64,000 nt of DNA. It comes from Gammaproteobacteria bacterium (GTDB lineage: Bacteria; Pseudomonadota; Gammaproteobacteria; Nitrosococcales; Methylophagaceae). The stretch lies in assembly GCA_029248745.1 (NCBI GenBank), contig JAQWIT010000003.1:124001-188000 (forward strand), written 5' to 3'. Numbering within the stretch: position 1 is the first letter of the stretch; each line of letters starts with the position of its first letter. This document shows positions 18,149 through 27,957 of this stretch, piece by piece. The notes beneath the pieces were generated by a model. That model did no database searches. It was not told the origin of the DNA and saw nothing but the letters and a program-made list of their open reading frames with translations. A program made the position numbers and the translations under genes.

Positions 18149-19267
18149 TTAAGATGTCCAATGCAGTATAAAGTCAGCGACATAATCTGCTATAGCATCA
18201 ATATCGTTGATGTTAAGTTGATCTATATTGCGGCTCAAAGATAAGTGTTCATCACTCGCAATGGCGATGACATTGTCATCATGATCATAAATAAAGGGTT
18301 TACCGAGGCTTGGCCGGTGTAGTTCAATTTTAGCAAACGGCTCATGCTTGAATCCTTCGACTAAAATAATATCGAGTGTCGTTGCATCAAGGCGAGGAAT
18401 AAGATCTGATAATTCTGGTTTTTTTTCAGTATGCTGGCTCGCTTGCATTAATGCCATCAAACGACTTGATGCGACCAACGTTTGTTGAGAACCTGCTTCA
18501 CGAATTTCATAACTATCCTTGCCGGGCGTATCAATATCAAAAAGATGATGGGCATGCTTTATGACGGCAACATTAATACTTTTTTCCATAAGTGCAGGGA
18601 TAAGTTGACGAAGTAACGTTGTTTTACCAGTACCGCTGTAGGCAGAAAAACCCAATACGGGAATGTCTGCTTGAATACGCGCATGATGTGAATCGATGTC
18701 TTCAGGTTGGTTAAAATTGATAAAGCTATCAACCTGATCTGAGAAATCGACAGCCACCATATTATGCTGAGCGAACCATAAGTCGATTTTACGATCGCCT
18801 TTTGCAAGATAATTCTCTAGATGTGTTGCCAGACGACAAGGTATCAAACAAAAGACCGGTTGTAGACGATTACCATCGTGTGCGACGGCAATATCGGCCT
18901 GATTGGCAAGTAATGTTTCCATCATCCGCTGACGTAATTGTGGTGAAAGTTGGGGCGAATCGCAGGGGCAAGTCAGGATGAAATCAGTGTCACAAGCTTT
19001 CATAGAACTGAGCATACCCGCTAGAGGACCACAAAAATCAGTTAAGGTATCTTCGATAACAGGGTATCTGTATTCTTGATATTGTCCTATATTACGATTT
19101 GCATTGATAATAAGCTTATCAACCTGCGGTTTAAGCAGTGTGATAATGCGCTCAATCAGTGGTCGTTCATGGTACGGGATAAGACCCTTGTCTTGACCGC
19201 CCATACGGCGGCCCTGGCCACCAGCTAAAATGACACCGGTTACTGTAGAAGGTGATGATATATTCAT
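18149..19267 (-). CDS. mobAB: Fused molybdenum cofactor guanylyltransferase / MobB GTP-binding protein
   Basis: One 372-residue polypeptide carries two domains. Residues ~10-200 are MobA, which adds GMP to Mo-molybdopterin (GVILAGGQGRRMGGQDKG, the nucleotide loop, then LIPYHERPLIE). Residues ~215-372 are MobB (VLGFSAYSGTGKTTLLRQL P-loop, VIKHAHHLFDIDTPGKDSY). MobA and MobB are separate proteins in E. coli; fusions occur in other bacteria. The ATG at 19267 (MNISSPSTV) is chosen; an upstream frame to 19447 would overlap the divergent protease remnant. It heads the mobAB-moeA-ttcA unit. Confidence 0.92.
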   Translation of the reverse strand: MNISSPSTVTGVILAGGQGRRMGGQDKGLIPYHERPLIERIITLLKPQVDKLIINANRNIGQYQEYRYPVIEDTLTDFCGPLAGMLSSMKACDTDFILTCPCDSPQLSPQLRQRMMETLLANQADIAVAHDGNRLQPVFCLIPCRLATHLENYLAKGDRKIDLWFAQHNMVAVDFSDQVDSFINFNQPEDIDSHHARIQADIPVLGFSAYSGTGKTTLLRQLIPALMEKSINVAVIKHAHHLFDIDTPGKDSYEIREAGSQQTLVASSRLMALMQASQHTEKKPELSDLIPRLDATTLDIILVEGFKHEPFAKIELHRPSLGKPFIYDHDDNVIAIASDEHLSLSRNIDQLNINDIDAIADYVADFILHWTS

Positions 19268-19328
19268 TATCTTTATTATTATGCTAGTGCTAGTTGTTAA
19301 ATGGAATACTTTGTTAGGGGGAGAAACC

Positions 19329-19971
19329 ATGCCAAAAGCATTATCTGCGGTGCTTATTATACTGCTAAATGTCTCTACCGCATGGGCTGATGTCTCTAAA
19401 ATTATTGTTTTAGGCCTTTTCAATGATATGGCTGTGTTAGATATCATAATAAATAGCGTATTCTAAAAGCAGGAAAGACCAGTCGAGAAGATGTTACCTT
19501 GGTTTCTGCAAGCAGCAAAGTGGCGGTACTGGAAGTACATGGTATTCAAGAAGAACACTTCTTGGGTAATCACATCGATAGTCATTATTTTTTACCGCCC
19601 AAACAAGCGAAAGTAAGCCTTTGGCCAACAAAAGGGATGTATTTAACACCTGATAGTGTTAATGGTTTTAGCGTTGATTTTTTAGTGGATACCGGAGCAT
19701 CGTCCCTTGTACTTAACGCACCGATAGCAAAACGGCTTACTATTGATTATGCAAAAGGTGGGGGCATTGGTGTGAAAACAGCCTCTCGAATTGAAAAGCT
19801 TACCGCATCATGCTGGACCAGGTGCAAGTAAGCCAAATTAGGCTTCATAATGTGTCTACAATGTTATTAGATGGGCCGGAACCTGCTCGTGCTCTATTAC
19901 AGATGAGTTTTTTAGGCCAATTGGATATGGAAAGAAGTGGCGAAAGAATGGATTTAAAACAAAAGTTTTAA
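19329..19971 (+). pseudogene. Decayed retropepsin-like exported aspartic protease
   Basis: Across two frameshifts this region encodes a clan AA (TIGR02281-like) periplasmic aspartic protease. A signal peptide (PKALSAVLIILLNVSTAWA) leads to GLFNDMAVLDI. A shift near 19445-19460 moves to RILKAGKTSREDVTLVSASS and the active-site motif VDFLVDTGASS. A second shift near 19800 moves to AYRIMLDQVQVSQIRLHNV and the end LDMERSGERMDLKQKF. The ALLGMSFLG motif of the family reads ALLQMSFLG. Sequence is otherwise well preserved, so inactivation is recent, or these are sequencing errors. Confidence 0.8.
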
Positions 19972-20159
19972 GCCATCACATCTAGATTACTGCCAAGACG
20001 GTCATTGATTTGTAGAATAGCTTGAATTAAAGCGAGTGCCGCTACACCTTGAGTCTCGATTTGTTCGTTAGCCAATTGAACAGTGGCCACGCTCAAATAG
20101 TTTGCTGTCTTTTGTGCAAACAATAGAGGCGAAAGCGCTGTTGTTCTATCAATACTCAT
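19968..20159 (-). CDS. Small YjfB-like putative motility protein
   Basis: A 63-residue protein, helix-rich, ending in LGSNLDVMA. The overall pattern (short N-terminus, AALALIQAILQ helix, terminal G-x-N-[LI]-D-V) resembles the YjfB family (PF14070), labelled putative motility proteins. An AAGGA site precedes the ATG by 8 bases. It is convergent with the protease remnant, sharing the last four bases. The identification is by eye and moderate. Confidence 0.5.
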   Translation of the reverse strand: MSIDRTTALSPLLFAQKTANYLSVATVQLANEQIETQGVAALALIQAILQINDRLGSNLDVMA

Positions 20160-20292
20160 TGAGGATATCCTTAATAGTGATACCCGTAATATAAAGAACA
20201 GTTGTCCGTCAGGCTGTCAAGTTAGTCATAAAGCATAAAAAATCCCTGCTCAGTAGAACATGGCTTTTTTAGAACTGAGATATCATTTTAAC

Positions 20293-21102
20293 TTAATCAA
20301 AACCTTTGCTTATCAGGGCATAAGCTGAGTGATTATGAATAGATTCGAAGTTCTCAGATTCAACGATATAGGCATCAATACGATCATCATCATTGAGCCG
20401 TGCAGCAATATCACGAACAATATCTTCGACAAATTTTGGGTTGTCGTAAGCACGCTCTGTTACGTACTTCTCATCAGGTCGTTTTAAGAGACCAAAAATC
20501 TCGCAAGATGCCTCTTCTTCAACCAAATCGATTAAGTCTTCGATCCAAACAAAGCTATCAACACGAACGGTCAATGTGACGTGTGAGCGTTGATTATGAG
20601 CACCGTAATCAGAAATGTTCTTAGAACAAGGACATAAGCTAGTGACGGGAACGACCACTTTAACTGTGATACTTGTTTTGTCACCTGTGATTTCACCAAT
20701 AAAGCTCGCTTGGTAATCCATTAAGCTTTTTACTTTGCTAATTGGTGCTTCTTTATTGACGAAATAGGGGAAGTCCATCTCTATATAGCCAGATTCTGCT
20801 TGGAGACGTTCTGTCATTTCGCTCAGCATGTTACGGAAAGACTTAACTGTAATTTCACGTTCATGTTGATTCAAAATCTCAACAAAACGCGACATATGCG
20901 TACCTTTAAACTGATGAGGCAAGTTTACATACATATTAAAGTTCGCAACCGTATTTTGCTCGCCAGTACTTCGGTCACTGACTTTTATAGGGTGCTGAAT
21001 ATCCTTTATACCGACTTTATCTATAGCGATATGACGCTTATCGGCGATGTTTTGTACATCTTCAATTTCATCACAGCAATCCGGTTTTTTGTCAGTTGTC
21101 AT
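20293..21102 (-). CDS. folE2: GTP cyclohydrolase FolE2 (type IB)
   Basis: FolE2 makes dihydroneopterin triphosphate from GTP, the first step to folate and queuosine. Unlike zinc-dependent FolE it works with other metals, and many bacteria express it under zinc limitation. The 269-residue protein shows the family motifs [36 protein letters not shown] with the conserved Cys, and [15 protein letters not shown] at the end. It is 3 bases downstream of queD. No Zur-like palindrome was seen ahead of queD-folE2. Confidence 0.95.
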   Translation of the reverse strand: MTTDKKPDCCDEIEDVQNIADKRHIAIDKVGIKDIQHPIKVSDRSTGEQNTVANFNMYVNLPHQFKGTHMSRFVEILNQHEREITVKSFRNMLSEMTERLQAESGYIEMDFPYFVNKEAPISKVKSLMDYQASFIGEITGDKTSITVKVVVPVTSLCPCSKNISDYGAHNQRSHVTLTVRVDSFVWIEDLIDLVEEEASCEIFGLLKRPDEKYVTERAYDNPKFVEDIVRDIAARLNDDDRIDAYIVESENFESIHNHSAYALISKGFD

Positions 21103-21105
21103 CTC

Positions 21106-21486
21106 TTAATCCTCAGTATATCTGACGCAGGCACGTTCTGTTTCCCATAAAGTCACAGCGGAAACACGGGCAGTGTTGATATTTAGCGTGTCTCTCAAAT
21201 GTTGATAAAAGTATTGGGCAATATTTTCCGCAGTAGGGTTCCGAACATCAAAGGGGGGTATATCATTTAAGTATCGATGGTCTAATGTTTTAGCTAATTC
21301 ACGGGTTGCCGTTTTGATTGTTTTAAAATCCATTCCCATCTCATACTCGTTTAAAGCGGTTGCGGTCACTTCGACCTCAACTTTCCAATTATGGCCATGC
21401 ATACGGCTGCAATCACCCGGGTAATCACGAAGGGTGTGAGCAGAGGCAAAATCAGCTAAGATTTTTAAAGTATAGCTAGGATTCAT
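21106..21486 (-). CDS. queD: 6-carboxytetrahydropterin synthase QueD
   Basis: QueD converts dihydroneopterin triphosphate to 6-carboxy-tetrahydropterin, the second step towards queuosine in tRNA wobble positions. The zinc and catalytic motifs are present: FASAHTL (His), CSRMHGHNWKVEV (catalytic Cys and two His), and LDHRYLND. Length 126 residues is typical. Its substrate is the product of the adjacent folE2, and the two genes form an operon. Confidence 0.93.
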   Translation of the reverse strand: MNPSYTLKILADFASAHTLRDYPGDCSRMHGHNWKVEVEVTATALNEYEMGMDFKTIKTATRELAKTLDHRYLNDIPPFDVRNPTAENIAQYFYQHLRDTLNINTARVSAVTLWETERACVRYTED

Positions 21487-21525
21487 GAGTTGATTTCTAT
21501 CTAAAGGGCTGTAATCAATCGGCTA

Positions 21526-23349
21526 TTATGCCGGAAAATGTTGTTTTACGGTATTAATTATGCCCTCAACTGATAAACCGCAGTCCACTAACATTTGCTG
21601 ATGTTGTCCATGATCGAGGAAATTATCGGGTAGTCCTAGAATTTTAATCGGTGTCGAAGCACCTTTGGACAATAAATATTCGGCAACACCACTGCCAGCA
21701 CCGCCCAATTTTGCATTTTCTTCAATCGTAATGATCAGTTCATGGTTGGCAGCAATATTATCAATTAGTGTTGTATCAAGTGGCTTGATAAAACGCATAT
21801 TTACAACAGTAGCTTCGAGTGTTTCTCCTGCTTCTTGCGCGGTTTTGACCATACTGCCAAAACCGAGGATTGCTACGCGACTACCTTCAGACTTAGTCTC
21901 TGCTTGACCAATAGTAAGTGGTGTTAACGTTGTTTCAATCTCAGCACCAGGTCCCGAGCCTCTTGGGTAACGAACAGCACTAGGCCCATTATGTTGATAT
22001 CCGGTCGTGAGCATCTGGCGACATTCATTTTCGTCAGCAGGCGCCATAATCAACATGTTGGGGACACAGCGAAGATAACTTAAGTCAAAACTGCCTGCAT
22101 GGGTGGCGCCATCTGCACCTACCAAGCCACCTCGGTCGATAGCAAATAAAACCGGTAAATTTTGTATCGCTACATCATGGATTAATTGATCATATGCCCG
22201 TTGCAAGAAAGTAGAATAAATTGCCACTACTGGCTTTTTGCCTTCGCTGGCAATTCCAGCTGCTAAAGTGACAGCATGCTGTTCGGCAATACCCACATCA
22301 AAATAGCGTTCGGGGAATTGTTCAGAAAAATGGCTTAAACCTGAGCCATCACACATGGCAGGGGTAATGGCAATCAAATCTTCAGACTCTGCTGCCATAT
22401 CACACAGCCAATCACCAAAAACAGAAGTGTAACTTGGCCCGGCGGCTTGGCTATTAGCTGGACTGACGCCATGATATTTATTGGGCTGTTCTTCCGCTGG
22501 TTGGTAACCTTTACCTTTTTTAGTGACAATATGGAGGAACTGTGGCCCCTTACGATCACGTAGGTTACTTAATGTAGAAAGCAAAGTATCCAGATCATGG
22601 CCATCGATCGGACCGATATAGTTAAAGCCCATTTCTTCAAATAGTGTGCCCGGAATCACCATACCTTTCATATGTTCTTCAGCACGACGGGCAAATTCCC
22701 AAGCAGAAGGTAATTTTTCTAATACTTTCTTACTACCTTCACGTGCAGTGGTGTAAAAGTTACCAGATAACATGCGAGCCAAGTAATTTGACATACCGCC
22801 GACATTTCTTGAAATCGACATCTCATTGTCGTTTAAGACGACGAGTAAGTTTGCATTTAAATCTCCAGCATGGGCAAGGGCTTCATAAGCTTGCCCTGCA
22901 GTGAGTGCACCGTCACCAATAATGGCGACACTATGGCGTTGACTGTATTGGGCTTGTGCAGCTAGTGCCATACCTAAAGCAGCACTGATAGAGGTGCTAG
23001 AGTGACCAACCCCAAAAGTATCGTAAGGACTTTCACTGCGTTTGGGAAAACCCGACAAACCACCGGCTTGGCGCATCGTACTCATTTGGTCACGTCGGCC
23101 TGTTAGGATTTTATGGGCATAACTTTGATGCCCAACATCCCAAACAAAACGATCTTCAGGTGTTTTAAAGACATAATGTAAGGCTAAAGTCAGTTCGACA
23201 ACACCCAAATTAGATGAAATATGGCCACCTGTTTGCTGAACACTATCAACTATCAATGCTCTAATTTCGGTTGCAAGTTGAGGCAATTGGCTCTTATCCA
23301 ATTGTCTCAAGTCATCCGGGCTATCAATTTGTGAAAGTAGCGTAGTCAT
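21526..23349 (-). CDS. dxs: 1-deoxy-D-xylulose-5-phosphate synthase Dxs
   Basis: Dxs condenses pyruvate and glyceraldehyde-3-phosphate with TPP, the entry reaction of the MEP isoprenoid pathway. The 607 residues include the TPP/Mg motif [15 protein letters not shown] continuing to [14 protein letters not shown], the transketolase middle segment ([16 protein letters not shown] with the catalytic Glu) and the C-terminal transketolase domain. It forms the common xseB-ispA-dxs operon. Confidence 0.97.
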   Translation of the reverse strand: MTTLLSQIDSPDDLRQLDKSQLPQLATEIRALIVDSVQQTGGHISSNLGVVELTLALHYVFKTPEDRFVWDVGHQSYAHKILTGRRDQMSTMRQAGGLSGFPKRSESPYDTFGVGHSSTSISAALGMALAAQAQYSQRHSVAIIGDGALTAGQAYEALAHAGDLNANLLVVLNDNEMSISRNVGGMSNYLARMLSGNFYTTAREGSKKVLEKLPSAWEFARRAEEHMKGMVIPGTLFEEMGFNYIGPIDGHDLDTLLSTLSNLRDRKGPQFLHIVTKKGKGYQPAEEQPNKYHGVSPANSQAAGPSYTSVFGDWLCDMAAESEDLIAITPAMCDGSGLSHFSEQFPERYFDVGIAEQHAVTLAAGIASEGKKPVVAIYSTFLQRAYDQLIHDVAIQNLPVLFAIDRGGLVGADGATHAGSFDLSYLRCVPNMLIMAPADENECRQMLTTGYQHNGPSAVRYPRGSGPGAEIETTLTPLTIGQAETKSEGSRVAILGFGSMVKTAQEAGETLEATVVNMRFIKPLDTTLIDNIAANHELIITIEENAKLGGAGSGVAEYLLSKGASTPIKILGLPDNFLDHGQHQQMLVDCGLSVEGIINTVKQHFPA

Positions 23350-23361
23350 GTTTATTAATTC

Positions 23362-24258
23362 TTAATGTCGTCTTTGAACGACAAATTGGGCTAAGGCAGC
23401 TAAAGCTTTAGTATCGTATGGCATATCAACCAAAATAGCTAAAGCTTGTTCAATTAAGTCGTTGGCTTTCTGTTGTGCCTCTGCCGAACCCATAAGAGCA
23501 GGATAGGTCGGTTTATTAAGTGCAATATCTGCGCCTGGCATTTTACCCAAAGTATCCGTGTTTGCGGTAACATCCAGAACATCATCTTGTACTTGGAAAG
23601 CAAGTCCAATGGCTAAAGCATAATCAGAGAGAGGGGGTGTAAGTTTCTCCCAATTTTCTTGTGAAGAAAATAGGCCTAATTGAACGCTGGCTTTAATCAG
23701 TGCCCCTGTCTTCAATTCATGCATCATTTGTAACGCCGAGAGGTCGAGATCTTGTCCAACTGAAGCGAGATCGATGGCTTGACCACCAGCCATACCCCAT
23801 AATCCACTTTGATGAGATAAGGCTTTAACCATGGCGACTTGTTGTTGTGCTGATAATCGTTCATCGCAGAGTGTCTCAAATGCGAGAGATTGTAGAGCAT
23901 CACCCGTTAGTAAGGCGATAGCATCGCCGTACACTTTGTGGCAGGTGGGTTTACCTCGGCGTAAGTCATCATTATCCATCTCTGGCATATCATCATGGAC
24001 AAGAGAATAGGCATGAATGAGCTCTACAGCACACGCTGGCGCATCAAGACAATCAAGCTGTGCGCCTAATGCTTCACCTGTGGCATAGACCAGCAAGGCC
24101 CTTAAACGTTTGCCGCCATTTAATGTGGAGTAATGCATAGCATCGACAAGTTCAGATGATGGGCTGATATTCGTCGCTACCAATGAATGGGTTAAGGCCT
24201 GTTCTACACGTGCTTGCCTAGATTGCATCCATGTTCTAAAAACAAAATTCTGCTTCAC
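23362..24258 (-). CDS. ispA: Farnesyl diphosphate (geranyltranstransferase) synthase IspA
   Basis: IspA condenses IPP with DMAPP and geranyl-PP to form farnesyl-PP for quinones and undecaprenyl-PP. The first Asp-rich motif is [15 protein letters not shown] and the second is [25 protein letters not shown] gives the substrate-binding Lys and Arg. The start overlaps the xseB stop by four bases. Dxs, feeding the same pathway, follows after 12 bases. Confidence 0.96.
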   Translation of the reverse strand: MKQNFVFRTWMQSRQARVEQALTHSLVATNISPSSELVDAMHYSTLNGGKRLRALLVYATGEALGAQLDCLDAPACAVELIHAYSLVHDDMPEMDNDDLRRGKPTCHKVYGDAIALLTGDALQSLAFETLCDERLSAQQQVAMVKALSHQSGLWGMAGGQAIDLASVGQDLDLSALQMMHELKTGALIKASVQLGLFSSQENWEKLTPPLSDYALAIGLAFQVQDDVLDVTANTDTLGKMPGADIALNKPTYPALMGSAEAQQKANDLIEQALAILVDMPYDTKALAALAQFVVQRRH

Positions 24259-24497
24259 GAGTCTGACGAATTGCCCTCAAAATCAACTATATTGGCTTGA
24301 TCACTTTGCTGTAATAAAAGTTGTACCTTTTGTTCAGCCTGGCTTAATGCTTCTTGGCAATCACGGGTGAGAAGTACACCACTTTCATATAGCTTTAATG
24401 ACTCCTCAAGACTTAGATCACCTTGCTCTAGTCGCTCAACCAAAGATTCTAGTTCAGTAATGGAAGCTTCATAATCGAGTTTTTTTCGTCTTGCCAC
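24255..24497 (-). CDS. xseB: Exodeoxyribonuclease VII small subunit XseB
   Basis: XseB is the small helical subunit of exonuclease VII. The 80-residue protein has the family pattern [21 protein letters not shown] and [10 protein letters not shown]. It heads the xseB-ispA-dxs operon, the standard gammaproteobacterial order. Promoter elements were not resolved; the 78-bp inverted-repeat element lies 85 bases upstream. Confidence 0.94.
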   Translation of the reverse strand: MARRKKLDYEASITELESLVERLEQGDLSLEESLKLYESGVLLTRDCQEALSQAEQKVQLLLQQSDQANIVDFEGNSSDS

Positions 24498-24582
24498 AGC
24501 AGTCGGCCTCTAACAAAAAGTAAGTGTATTTGAAGTATTATAAATTAATCATCTTATTCTTGCCTGAACGATTGAGGGGTAG

Positions 24583-24660
24583 TTAACCTGAGTTTGGGAT
24601 AAGGATAGTCAGCAAGCTTATGGAAATCTATTGACTGTTGTTATCCCGAACTCAGGTTAA
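24583..24660. repeat. MITE-like 78-bp inverted-repeat element
   Basis: Two 20-bp arms, TTAACCTGAGTTTGGGATAA and its reverse complement TTATCCCGAACTCAGGTTAA, differ at one base. Inside them a second pair, AGTCA and TGACT, also matches. The element fills the divergent xseB/ribF promoter gap. TTAA occurs at both outer ends and could be part of the arm or a target duplication. It has no coding capacity and could fold into a long hairpin. Only one copy is in the window. Confidence 0.6.
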
Positions 24661-24708
24661 TTAATGTTAGTCTATGGCAACTTTAGATAAAATTACCCAC
24701 TTTAAAGC

Positions 24709-25644
24709 ATGCAAAAAATTATTCGAGGCTTCCATAATTTACCCGATCAGCCAACAGGTTGTGTGGCGACAATTGGTAATTTCGATGGCATTCATTTAGG
24801 TCATCAAGCCGTATTGAGCCAATTAGCATTGAAAGGTGATTTACTCGGTTTACCAGCAGTAGTAATCACATTTGAACCTCAACCTAACGAGTTCTTTGCA
24901 CCTGATAAAGCACCTGCCAGGCTGAGCCGCTTTCGTGAGAAAGTAGAAGCGTTGAGAAGCTATTCTATTCAACAATTGTGCGTTTTGCGGTTCGATAAAA
25001 AATTAGCTCAAATGTCAGCTAATGATTTCGTTGAACAGTTATTAGTGAAAGGACTCAATGTCCGCTACTTAGTGGTGGGTGACGATTTTAAATTCGGCAA
25101 AAACAGACAAGGTGATTTTGCATTGCTACAACAACTAGGTAAGGAGCATGGTTTTCAGGTCGTCAACATGCACACTTTTGCAATCGAACAAGACCGTGTG
25201 AGTAGCACGCGGATCCGACAGGCACTTGGAGCTGGCGATTTAATGTTGGCTCAGACTTTACTCGGTCATCCTTATAGAATGAGCGGTAGAGTGGCACATG
25301 GGGATAAACGTGGTAGAACGCTGGGATTCCCAACAGCTAATATCCATTTACACCGTTGCAAAGTACCGATGAGTGGCGTTTATGCAGTACAACTATTTGG
25401 TTTAGATGGCGAACCATACCAAGGCGTGGCCAATGTCGGTGTTAGACCAACAGTGAAAGGTGGGCATAAAGCATTATTGGAAGTACATCTATTTGATTTT
25501 AATGCTGATATATACGGTCACTACGTACAAGTACATTTCTTACGTAACATACGTGACGAAAAGAAATTTGATGGCTTAACAGAATTAGCGACACAAATAG
25601 CACAAGATTGTGATGTAGCAAAAAAATATTTTGAACAAAATTAA
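24709..25644 (+). CDS. ribF: Bifunctional riboflavin kinase / FAD synthetase RibF
   Basis: RibF phosphorylates riboflavin to FMN and adenylates FMN to FAD. The N-terminal FAD synthetase half has TIGNFDGIHLGHQAVL and RVSSTRIRQALGAGD. The C-terminal kinase half has GRTLGFPTANIHL, with NVGVRPTVKGG and LLEVHLFDFNADIYG. At 311 residues it is standard. It stands alone, and no FMN riboswitch is visible upstream. Confidence 0.96.
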   Translation: MQKIIRGFHNLPDQPTGCVATIGNFDGIHLGHQAVLSQLALKGDLLGLPAVVITFEPQPNEFFAPDKAPARLSRFREKVEALRSYSIQQLCVLRFDKKLAQMSANDFVEQLLVKGLNVRYLVVGDDFKFGKNRQGDFALLQQLGKEHGFQVVNMHTFAIEQDRVSSTRIRQALGAGDLMLAQTLLGHPYRMSGRVAHGDKRGRTLGFPTANIHLHRCKVPMSGVYAVQLFGLDGEPYQGVANVGVRPTVKGGHKALLEVHLFDFNADIYGHYVQVHFLRNIRDEKKFDGLTELATQIAQDCDVAKKYFEQN

Positions 25645-25691
25645 AGCAAAAATTACCCGATGGAGCGATCATACAAATTCATTACTACTAT

Positions 25692-26283
25692 CTATATATG
25701 TTGGGTAAGAATGTTTGCAATTTTTGTTTGCAATTGAGGAATCCAATCTGTTTCAAACCAAGGGTTATTTTTCAGCCAGCGGTTATTCCTAGTACTAGGG
25801 TGAGGTAATGGAACTAGCCGTGGCCAATGGGGCTGCCAATCAAGAACCAGCTCAGTTAGAGCTGCGATGGTTAAAGTGATAATCTTGTGCGAAGCGACCC
25901 AAGACAATAGTTATTTCAATGCCTTGAAGATGAGATAACAAACTTGACCGCCAAGCAGCCTCACATTCTGGCCTAGGGGGGGAATCACCCTGTTTTCCGG
26001 TACCTGAGTAGTATAACCCCATGGGTAAAATTACAGCCATTTTAGGATTATAAAGTTGTTCTGAACTGATTCCCATCCATTGTCTGAGTCGTTGGCTACA
26101 GGGGTCACTAAAGGGAATGCCCTGATTGGTTGGCTTTCTTGCCGGGCGTATGACTTGCAATAAGAATTTTTGCATTCGGATGAACTTGAAATAAAGGATG
26201 AGCGTTAAGCGTTAATTTTTGCTCGCAAAAGGCACAACTTCTAATTGTTCAACCAGTGAATCGAAATCTGATAATTATGGCAT
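25692..26283 (-). pseudogene. Decayed uracil-DNA glycosylase family protein
   Basis: Read across frames, this is a UDG-superfamily protein: CEQKLTLNAHPLFQVHPNAK, ILIASHTPGK, IPFSDPCSQRLRQWMGIS, VILPMGLYYSGTGKQGD, then LPHPSTRNNRWLKNNPWFE near the C-terminus. The ATG at 26283 overlaps the stop of the upstream SIMPL gene (TAATG). Codon 3 is TAA, most simply a former CAA. Further frameshifts lie near 26225, 26120 and 25890. Clearly inactive as written; the residual similarity is high, so loss is recent. Confidence 0.75.
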
Positions 26284-27000
26284 TAGTCAGAAAGATGATA
26301 TTGAACCTTAGCAACCACTCTCACTTTCTTGATAGGCGGATTATTCCGATCACGGGCATAAATACTAAATTGTCCTTGTGATGCCCTTTTGATTTTACCT
26401 AATTGGCTATCAGATTCGGCTGCAAATTTTTCAGCAACATGACGAGCATTTCTGGTCGCTTCTTCGATCATTTCCGGTTTGACGCCATTCAAACGTGTAA
26501 ATATATACTCTGTTTGGGAATCGTAACCTTAGCCGGTAAAACAATCCCTTTTTTACCAAGTTCTGATAAAGAGCCCATGACAGAACGGACAGTGTCTATA
26601 TCGTGGGAATAAACAGTCACAGTTTGAAAAGCAGAGTAATGAAATTCTGGTGCACGATTATTATCATATTGCTGCGCAATTTCGACAGTAATAGCAGGGG
26701 TGGAGAACGTAATATCTGTTTCTGTAATGCCGTGCTCAACCAGAAAGTGTTTAATGTCCGAACTGGTGATGTCAATCGCGTCATTAAGTTCCTTCAAGTC
26801 ATTACTGGCTGTATTAAATTGAATTGACCAAATGACAATATCGGCCTTAGATTCTCGTTCTGATAAGCCTTTTACGGTGACATTACGATCATAATGATGG
26901 TATTCAATAGCTGCTTGCCCGAGTAAATAACCTAAAACAGACAAACCTAAAAAATAAATAAACCTAATAAAAAAACATTGCTATGGCGATGTTCAGTCAT
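26283..27000 (-). pseudogene. Decayed SIMPL-domain (DUF541/YggE-like) protein
   Basis: From ATG 27000 the frame gives TEHRHSNVFLLGLFIF and stops; adding one T to the homopolymer near 26950 restores LGLSVLGYLLGQAAIEY. The SIMPL core follows (VTVKGLSERESKADIVIW, FHYSAFQTVTVYSHDI). A second shift near 26520 is needed to join IVLPA to GYDSQTEYIFTRLNGVKPEM, continuing to KVRVVAKVQYHLSD. SIMPL proteins are periplasmic or membrane-anchored stress-linked proteins. Two frameshifts, one in a T-run, inactivate the gene unless they are sequencing errors. Confidence 0.75.
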
Positions 27001-27041
27001 GAAGGACTCTAATAGTTTGGTTTATTCATGAGGTAATGCTT

Positions 27042-27359
27042 TTAGTTAATAAACAATCCGGATAGTTTCTGACCGCGGAGTCGTTTGCAAATCCTTTTAT
27101 ATACCGGGTAACCAATGACAGAGAAAAAGGCGCTAAAAAATAAGCCGATTAATGGGAATGTTAGTAAATTGCTAATATAGCTGCCAAACTTATCTAATTG
27201 GATGAAACCAAATAGATCGAGAACAGTCGTTAACACCGCCCATGCAAGACCACCAGAAAAGCCAGCAAGTCCTGTAATTAACACCAAAGAAACTAAGTTT
27301 AACTGAACAGCACTTTGTGTATGAGCCGTGGGTGTCGTATCCATGTTTTCTTCTGACAT
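27042..27359 (-). CDS. Small inner-membrane protein, unknown
   Basis: A 105-residue protein, not recognised. After a polar N-terminus (SEENMDTTPTAHTQSAVQ) it has two or three hydrophobic segments (LVSLVLITGLAGFSGGLAW, then LLTFPLIGLFFSAFFSVIG) and a basic C-terminus (YKRICKRLRGQKL). Basic residues at the end suggest a cytoplasmic C-terminus. The start at 27359 follows AAAGG at seven bases and is preferred over an upstream frame start. Confidence 0.6.
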   Translation of the reverse strand: MSEENMDTTPTAHTQSAVQLNLVSLVLITGLAGFSGGLAWAVLTTVLDLFGFIQLDKFGSYISNLLTFPLIGLFFSAFFSVIGYPVYKRICKRLRGQKLSGLFIN

Positions 27360-27432
27360 AATAACCTTTAAGAACTGAATTTGAGTGAGTTGCAATCTCA
27401 CTAAATTCTAGCATACCCTGGGAGTAAAACGA

Positions 27433-27957
27433 CTATTCTCTCAACCGACATTGCCAGGTAATGTCTCGCAAATACGTGATAATGCCGTAATGTTTTAGCC
27501 AAGCCTCAGCATCCTCTGCATCTTGTTCAAACCAATCTTTAGCACTGCCTAAACGGAAACTGTAACCCCAACGATCCATGTCCAATAACATGCGATCAGG
27601 GCCCATTATCGGAAAATGTTTAGACAATAAGATCTGTAAATAACAAACCCCATTTTCTTCATCAAAATCACCTTCAGCATCGGTGTCTAAATTAAGTCGC
27701 CGCTTAGGTGTCATACAAATATAATGGCTAGCTTCATGCAAGGCAGAATGGACAGGTGTGTCATTACGTAAATAAAGTGTGTTACCCACTAAACCTGCTT
27801 CTCGGTCACCAAAGAAACTCCCAGGAATAGCTTCTTCATCGGGAACAAAGTAAAGGACTAAACCATAGGGCTCAAGTAACCGGCTCAGTGCCAACTGCAT
27901 GTCAGCAGTGCAATTTAAAACAGTCGTGGAATCAGTCGATGACACGCCGTGCATCAC
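27433..27957 (-). CDS. Conserved putative zincin-like protein with HEASH motif
   Basis: A 174-residue protein of a conserved proteobacterial family without assigned function. It contains HSALHEASHYICM, an HExxH metal site, then CYLQILLSKHFPIMG and the segment WGYSFRLGSAKDWFEQDAED, which I recall from homologues beside tcdA. A zinc peptidase-like activity is inferred from the motif alone; a later Glu or His could be the third ligand. Its first 26 bases overlap tcdA, so the two are translationally coupled, hinting at a link to tRNA t6A cyclisation or shared expression only. Confidence 0.7.
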   Translation of the reverse strand: MMHGVSSTDSTTVLNCTADMQLALSRLLEPYGLVLYFVPDEEAIPGSFFGDREAGLVGNTLYLRNDTPVHSALHEASHYICMTPKRRLNLDTDAEGDFDEENGVCYLQILLSKHFPIMGPDRMLLDMDRWGYSFRLGSAKDWFEQDAEDAEAWLKHYGIITYLRDITWQCRLRE

